Positions 58,490 through 64,000 of a stretch of DNA of 64,000 nucleotides are shown piece after piece (position 1 is the first letter of the stretch; each line of letters starts with the position of its first letter). Both the position numbers and the translations under genes were made by a program. The notes under the pieces were generated by a model. That model was not told where the DNA came from, did not search any database, and was given only the letters and a program-made list of their open reading frames with translations. This DNA is from Aspidiotus rigidus (taxonomy: Eukaryota; Arthropoda; Insecta; Hemiptera; Diaspididae): NCBI GenBank assembly GCA_035079385.1, contig JAVHKY010000001.1, positions 2,667,501 to 2,731,500 on the forward strand, written 5' to 3'.

Positions 58490-59960
58490 ATGAAGTTGTC
58501 GTCTTTTCAAGTCCCCCTCGTACCATATATAGTTCGGAGGAAGGAATTTTTCCAAGTCCCCTTCCTTTCATGTATGGCTAAAGGGTCGAAATTTTAACAG
58601 GGAACCTGTTTTATGGGGGGCTTTTTGAGAAATTTGCCGTGCGCCGTCCAGCGAAAAACTTCAAAAAATTTCGACTCTCGAGCTATATATGATAGGAGGG
58701 GGAGTTAGAAAAACAATGGCTTCCGTAACAAAATTAAACGAGGAACGCAGGGAACCTGTTTTATGAGTCAAATGGGATTTGGTATTGAAAATTGAAGGAA
58801 GCCTAGACCTAGATAAAGCTAGTATAAAGAAGGCCTACACCTACTATAAGCCTAGTATAATATAGTTTGACAGTCTAAATTTTTCTCGAATCTCCCGATA
58901 TGATAGCTCGAGAGTTAAACTTTTTACAGGTCCCTTTCATATCATATATATAGCTCGGGACTCGAAATTTTTCCAAGTCCCGCTCCTATCATATATGGCT
59001 CGAGAGTCGAAATTTTAACAGGGAATCTGTTTCATGGGGGGCTTCTTGAAAAATTTGCCGTGCGCCGTCCGCCGTCCAGCAAAAAACTTGGAAAAATTTC
59101 GACTCTCGAGCCGTATATGATAGGAGGGGTACTTGGATTTTTTTTTTCTTTTTTTTCTTTTTTCTGCGGTTTGTATTGTTTACTCTCCCTTCGGAGTATT
59201 CGTCCTTTCGCGTTCCCTCTCCTATCATATATGGCTCGAGAGTCGAAATTTTAACAGAGAACCTGTTTTATGGGGGGCTTTTTGAGAAATTTGCCGTGCG
59301 CCGTCCGGTATCCGCCGTTCAGCGAAAAACTTAAAAAATTTTGACTCTCGAGCCATATATGATAGGAGGGGGACTTGGAAAAATTTCGACTCTCGAGCCA
59401 TATATGATAGGAGAGGGACTTGGAAAAATTTAGACTTTCGAGCCATATATGATGAGAGGGGGACTTGGAAAAATTTTGACTCTCGAGCCATATATGATAT
59501 GAAAGGGACTTGGAAAAATTTCAACTATATTATACTAGGCTTAGAGTAGGTCTAGGCCTTCTTTATACTAGCTTTATCTAGGTCTAGGCTTCCTTGAATT
59601 TTCAATACCAAATCCCATTTGACTCATAAAACTGTTCCCTGCGTTCCTCGTTTAACTTCGTTACGGAAGCCATCGTTTTTCTAACTCCCTCTCCTATCAT
59701 ATATAGCTCGAGAGTCGAGAAAATTTAGACTCTCAAACTATATTATACTAGGCTTATAGTAGGTCTAGGCCGTCTTTAGGTCTAGGCTTCCTTGAATTTT
59801 CAACACCAAATCCCATTTGACTCATAAAACAGGGTGCCTGCGTTCCTTGTTTGACTTCGTTAAGGAAGCCGTCGTTTTTTTCTAAGTCCCCCTCCTCTCT
59901 CGGTGACGTCATCAACCTCGCTCGTGCTTGCGGACAAAAATTTCCTGGAAGTACCCCCCA
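58490..59960. repeat. Complex satellite block: 45-bp units, 150-bp modules and a palindrome
   Basis: The basic 45-bp unit reads GACTCTCGAGCCATATATGA then TAGGAGGGGGACTTGGAAAAATTTC, and four copies run head to tail at 59345-59520. A larger module (TCGAAATTTTAACAG, CCTGTTTTATGGGGGGC, TTTGCCGTGCGCCGTCC) occurs at 58577, 58999 and 59238. A third component forms inverted arms at 58672-58868 and 59523-59717, and recurs directly at 59740-59890. The block ends near a GACGTCATCA box at 59904. Because 45 is a multiple of three, the minus strand stays open for 99 codons, with a SYMARESKFFQVPLL repeat. Confidence 0.85.
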
Positions 59961-61348
59961 ACAAAAGGATAGCGGATTCCCCGCTAAAAATGAAGGTAAT
60001 TAGCCATCTACGTCGACTACCACTACTAATTCTGTACTGGTAAATGCTGGAAATGGTGACAACCCTTCCATAGAAATTGGAAAATTACTGGCAAATATTT
60101 CAGCAGAATCAAAGATACTAGATAAATTTGATGTCAGAATAACCGAATGAATTTTCTCAATAACAAGGACGAGATTGTGAGTCAAGACGTAAAGGACATA
60201 TTTCACCAAAAGTAGGTACCAGAAAGGTCTATCCTTGATTTGAATCGACCAATAATGCCGCCTTCAAAGTTTTCAAATTATGAAGGAGATCTTCTTGGAG
60301 TGCAACATCGGGACGCTGTTGAATGTCAGTATGGCCGTGTAACTGGAATATGGATATGCTTAGCAATCTATATTATCTTGACTATACCTCAGTACAAATG
60401 GTACAATGATTATTATGTTGTATGATACGGAACAGTGAACATCTTTTGAAGCCTCTCTCTAATCTTCTGATTTACATATACCAAGCTACAGCTTTTGGGG
60501 GACCGAATAGGGAGGAGAAGAGAGCTAGTATAATATTGCATAGAGTGGTGGGAATTGGCAAAATTTCAATTCAGGTCGAGGAAGCATGGACTTAGTATTA
60601 GCCAGGTTTGAGTATAAATGCTATGTAATACTGATACAGGTCTCCTAACGCCATAGTATAAAGGAGACTCATATATAATACTAGTATAACGCTAGTATAA
60701 TACGAGGAGGGGCCTAGCCTAGTTCAAGTCCAGTATACTGTACAGACGCTCAGCGGCAAATTCTGGAATCAAAGGTCAGGCGCCCGGACGCAAATTTTGA
60801 GATTAGGGTAGGGGTAGAGTCTGTAGAGAAAAGACAGAGTATGTCAAAATTCATCATTCCGCATTACCACTACGAAGTGTATCAATAATCAATATCACAC
60901 AGAGTAATCATGTTATTGCTCCAGAAACTAAAATGAAAGTGAGCGGCTGTACTCATCTTGCTCGTAAAACAGGCCATTTCATAGTTATTTATTCTATGAA
61001 TGTTATCTACATTAACATTATACAGGTTGCAATTTTTGGAACACTGTGCAATATTGCGCACTCGCCAGCCTTAGCATAAGAAATTCGTTCGACTTGATTC
61101 TGTGGAAGAGAATATTCGAAGCCGTCATGGATGTAGAAGTGTCTGCATACCTGCTTGCGGTGGTCACAAGCCATCTTGGCTTTTGAGAAATCCAAGCAGA
61201 TACATCTGCTGGTACAGTAAAGCGACCGGTTACTTGCAGGGTGTCGCAGGAATCGTTTTTTGGGTCGCTCCTGTGATGCGTCGCATTTAACGGTAATTTT
61301 AGAGTGAAGCTGCCACTGGAATGACAAACTGATGGCGTAAGGCTTACT
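59961..61348. other. Unassigned DNA with scattered satellite pieces
   Basis: No recognised gene. AGTATAATACTAGTATAAC-type pieces (60660-60700) belong to the 57.4-kb satellite family. Confidence 0.3.
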
Positions 61349-61496
61349 TATTCTCCTACGTGTTATCAATCTGGTAGTGTTTCTAACGTTGCTCTTATTG
61401 CAAACACCCTGGAAGGAATATAGGTATGCAACCAGAAACACTCATAATATCAACTTGAAAAGAAACATCACTAGATTGATAACACGTAGGAGAATA
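61349..61496. repeat. Inverted repeat with 36-bp arms
   Basis: The left arm (61349-61384) holds TTATTCTCCTACGTGTTATC. The right arm (61461-61496) is its reverse complement with a few differences, all on the loop side. The loop is 76 nt. Confidence 0.8.
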
Positions 61497-61569
61497 AATA
61501 TGCATTATGGAATTCCGGAAAGGCCTTATACACTGCTGATATGAATGGAGCGGTGGAGAGCGCGGGGTA

Positions 61570-61677
61570 AGCCAGTCCCAAGAAGCAGTGACGCGTTGGA
61601 TTGAGTCGGCCGGGCTAGAACTCGTAGTAGGAAAGACGGAGGCCATGTTATTCACGACGCCGCCTTCCTATCCATGA
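61570..61677 (+). pseudogene. LINE reverse transcriptase scrap
   Basis: The frame reads EAVTRWIESAGLELVVGKTE followed by AMLFTT, then a stop. This matches the segment following the YADD box in R1/I/Loa-type LINE reverse transcriptases (W-x5-GLxL-x2-xKTE). Nothing further is recognisable on either side. Confidence 0.65.
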
Positions 61678-62341
61678 CAAACCCGGACCTTCATTTCCAC
61701 CAATTATGTTTTTTCCCCATCACATTTTGCATTGAAAGATTCGGGACTAAGCTTAGTCTCTGCAGTGAATGGTCTAAGATTTATATTTATATTGTTTTGC
61801 GTCGCTGAAAAGAAATTTATCTGTATAGGACTTTATCGATTTGATCAAAATACTGTATTAATTATCAACACTTTTGTTCGAAATTTCGATCTTAGAGCTA
61901 ATTATTATATCGAAGTGGTGTGGGTACTCGGAAAATTTCATTACTTATGGTTCAAAGGAGTCACACCTCATATTTCAAGCATTTCCTCTGGTATATCATA
62001 TATTTTTCTTATTCTATATCTGTCTAAAGTAGTATACAATATATAACTCTCCGATGTAAATTATTTTATTGGGAAGTAATTAAGGACAAAGGTCCCATAC
62101 TTTTCATTGTTCATGACTGATAACTTGGCAGACGAAACTTTGCTTGAACTTTCTCTTATGGATATTGAACCAATGGTAACTTGAGCATTCTGGCTCTTGT
62201 CCATACTGGTTTCTCTTTTCTGCGCATTATTGTCATCTCTTCCTATTATTAATGACGATGCAAAAATTATGAATTGCAGTGGCAGTCGAAACTAGTCAAA
62301 CGTTGAACGACGACTGTCATTCAAAGACGACAGCAATTGGC

Positions 62342-62379
<38 letters not shown>

Positions 62380-63414
62380 GAAGAATAAAACAGCCCTAAA
62401 GCAAAAACATGACATACGATGTATTATGACAACGTAAAATTCCTGAATCATGCATTTTCCAATCTTATGCATCTTGGAGTTCTTATTATATCATCGGCAT
62501 GAACGTTGAATTCGACCTTATCGATGTATTAAGCACGCCTTCAACTTGCTTATCAAGATGGGCAGTCTATCAAATTCGAAAAGAATCATACATCACTTGA
62601 GGAAGAGTTGAATGATTTTTCAACGAAAAAAATATTGGGTACAAATATTGTTCCCGATACGTTGGTTTCTTTATTAATGATGTGAATGTTGGAAGTACCT
62701 GACATCACTCGAAGCTAATTTTAATGACAGCTTATTTGAACGAGTCAGCGTCAATACCTCTCACCAATGGTATCGAATCAAAAACCTGTAACGAGCATTA
62801 CTCGTGGTATTACTTCGTGACGCTATACGATCGCTTATTTTGATAGCAAACACTTCTAAACGACTATAGGAGGTTAGTTAGGAAGGTGACTAACTGCTAT
62901 CTAAATCACTGAATTTTTCGATATCGAAGTAATTCATGTAATAAATCATAGTTTATGTAAATTCCTTCTTCCTCTCGTTGATCGAATGCTTTATATTGAT
63001 TTTTACCATCACAATTTTTTTCTTCCTCTTTGGTGGTGACTATTTACATTCAGTTTGAAAGTAAACATTTCACGGTTTGCGAAAATATTCATATAGAATA
63101 ATTTTTCAATGACATTTCAAATTCGTAAAGAAACGTTCTTCTCTTCTAGTTTTCCAACGTCGATAATACAATGAAGAGTCGAGGGCAAACCTTTCTTTCT
63201 TGATAGAAAATATGTTGCGCAGAAATGTTCTTTCAAATAAATAAGTACACGTATAATTACGTAACTTTTTTAAGAAAAAAGTTCATCACCCACAGTCATT
63301 ATTAAACTTGTGCTTTCTAAATCTTCGATTCTTGAGTTGTTTCGATTTTCTTCTTTTATGGATGAATTTTTGATGGAAATCTCTCAAAGTTTCATGTTTC
63401 GCTTGTGTGTCGCA
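61678..63414. other. Unassigned AT-rich DNA
   Basis: No recognised gene. A 34-T homopolymer lies at 62343-62376. Confidence 0.3.
62343..62376. repeat. T34 homopolymer
   Basis: An unbroken run of T, which could be the poly(A) tail of a minus-strand retroelement. No recognisable element body lies upstream of it on that strand. Confidence 0.9.
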
Positions 63415-64000
63415 TGTGCAGCACCGCCCGTCATCCATTATGGAGTAGGTGCGGGTTGCGTATGCATTTAATATTGTTTCCTCCAACACCGGAATCGACC
63501 CTTTCAGGTATAACTTCAGTGAAGGAGGAATCTCCTACGCGAACCCCCTCTTCTACTCGGCAACTGCCAAGCTGCTTTGGCAACCGCCAAGCTGCAGTGC
63601 CCCCCTGGCAAGCACAAAAACATAAGAACACTCACAACAACAAACACCACCACAATACACAATACAGTAGGTCACTGTTGGAGGTTCTTCATCTTCTTCT
63701 CTCTTCAGGGAAGATCTTGGTCCTCTTCTTCCTGCAGATCTGGATGTTGATGGTACACAGGTGTTGAGTAGGCCATAGCGTGGTTTTGCATTTGCTTATT
63801 CCATTCCTGGTCCACCTTCCTCTTCATGATGGTGGCCGCAAATGCAGACACCTGGTTCCATGCTTCTTCGGAACCTAGCATGGTGGGTACCAGGCTACTC
63901 GGGTTGAGCGCTTCATCTACCCCGATCTCTTGGAGAGACCGACTAAGCTCGTCCCGCTCACGCCTCCACGCCTCACACTCAAATAAGGTGTGTTGTGGTC
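63415..64000 (-). pseudogene. LINE 3' fragment, cut by the window edge
   Basis: Same family and orientation as 53250-54044. The minus strand reads PQHTLFECEAWRRERDELS, SLQEIGVDEALNPSSL and MLGSEEAWNQVSAFAATIMK, then the tail and 3' UTR. Compared with the 53-kb copy this one keeps a longer open tail and has a ~20-bp tandem duplication in the UTR (CAAGCTGC repeated near 63567-63595). The 5' side lies outside the window, so it may be a longer copy. Confidence 0.7.

Noticed and set aside
1..64000. CRISPR arrays, bacterial operons, ribosome-binding sites or terminators
   Set aside because: The repeats have no regular spacer pattern, and all recognised coding sequence belongs to eukaryotic transposons.

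Overview
The window is AT-rich, gene-poor nuclear DNA from an animal, most likely an arthropod and probably an insect. This rests on the transposon mix: BEL/Pao, jockey-like and R1/I-like LINEs, Penelope-like elements, mariner, hAT and Helitron/Helentron derivatives, together with long introns or intergenic DNA and no bacterial gene spacing. I could not place it closer than that, and I recognised no complete host gene. The best host-gene candidate is a possible first coding exon at 23025-23116 that ends in a good splice donor.

Left part (1-19.8 kb): mostly unassigned AT-rich DNA with a few hairpin-forming inverted repeats, one tRNA-like sequence (about 9.85 kb), a 218-bp array of a 7-bp unit (15.45 kb) and a decayed copy of a repeat family that is abundant near 58-60 kb. 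Between 19.8 and 29 kb there is a cluster of small DNA elements: a TA-flanked MITE, two hAT MITEs each with a perfect 8-bp target duplication, a MITE with 18-bp terminal repeats, a long imperfect hairpin, two opposed Penelope-like remnants and an internally deleted mariner with intact ends.

Middle (29.7-47.2 kb): a 5'-truncated jockey-like LINE sits inside an old ~57-bp tandem repeat and is itself split by a Helentron-type (HINE-like) insertion. Two related non-autonomous Helitrons lie in opposite orientation at 35.6 and 45.9 kb. Between them is the only intact protein-coding unit, a 5,970-bp BEL/Pao retrotransposon (38207-44176) with identical 235-bp LTRs, a perfect 5-bp target duplication and one uninterrupted 1,735-codon gag-pol frame. 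All its features say it inserted very recently.

Right part (50-64 kb): rearranged Penelope-like pieces with direct repeats and a near-perfect hairpin, a perfect 260-bp inverted duplication of an R1/I-like LINE fragment, a second HINE-like copy, and a 2.5-kb block of nested satellites (57.4-60 kb). That block is built from a 45-bp unit, larger 150-bp modules and a ~195-bp inverted arm pair. A further LINE 3' fragment runs off the right edge.

Apart from the BEL/Pao element nothing here looks able to make a working protein. The window records successive, nested insertions, whose relative order can be read in several places.
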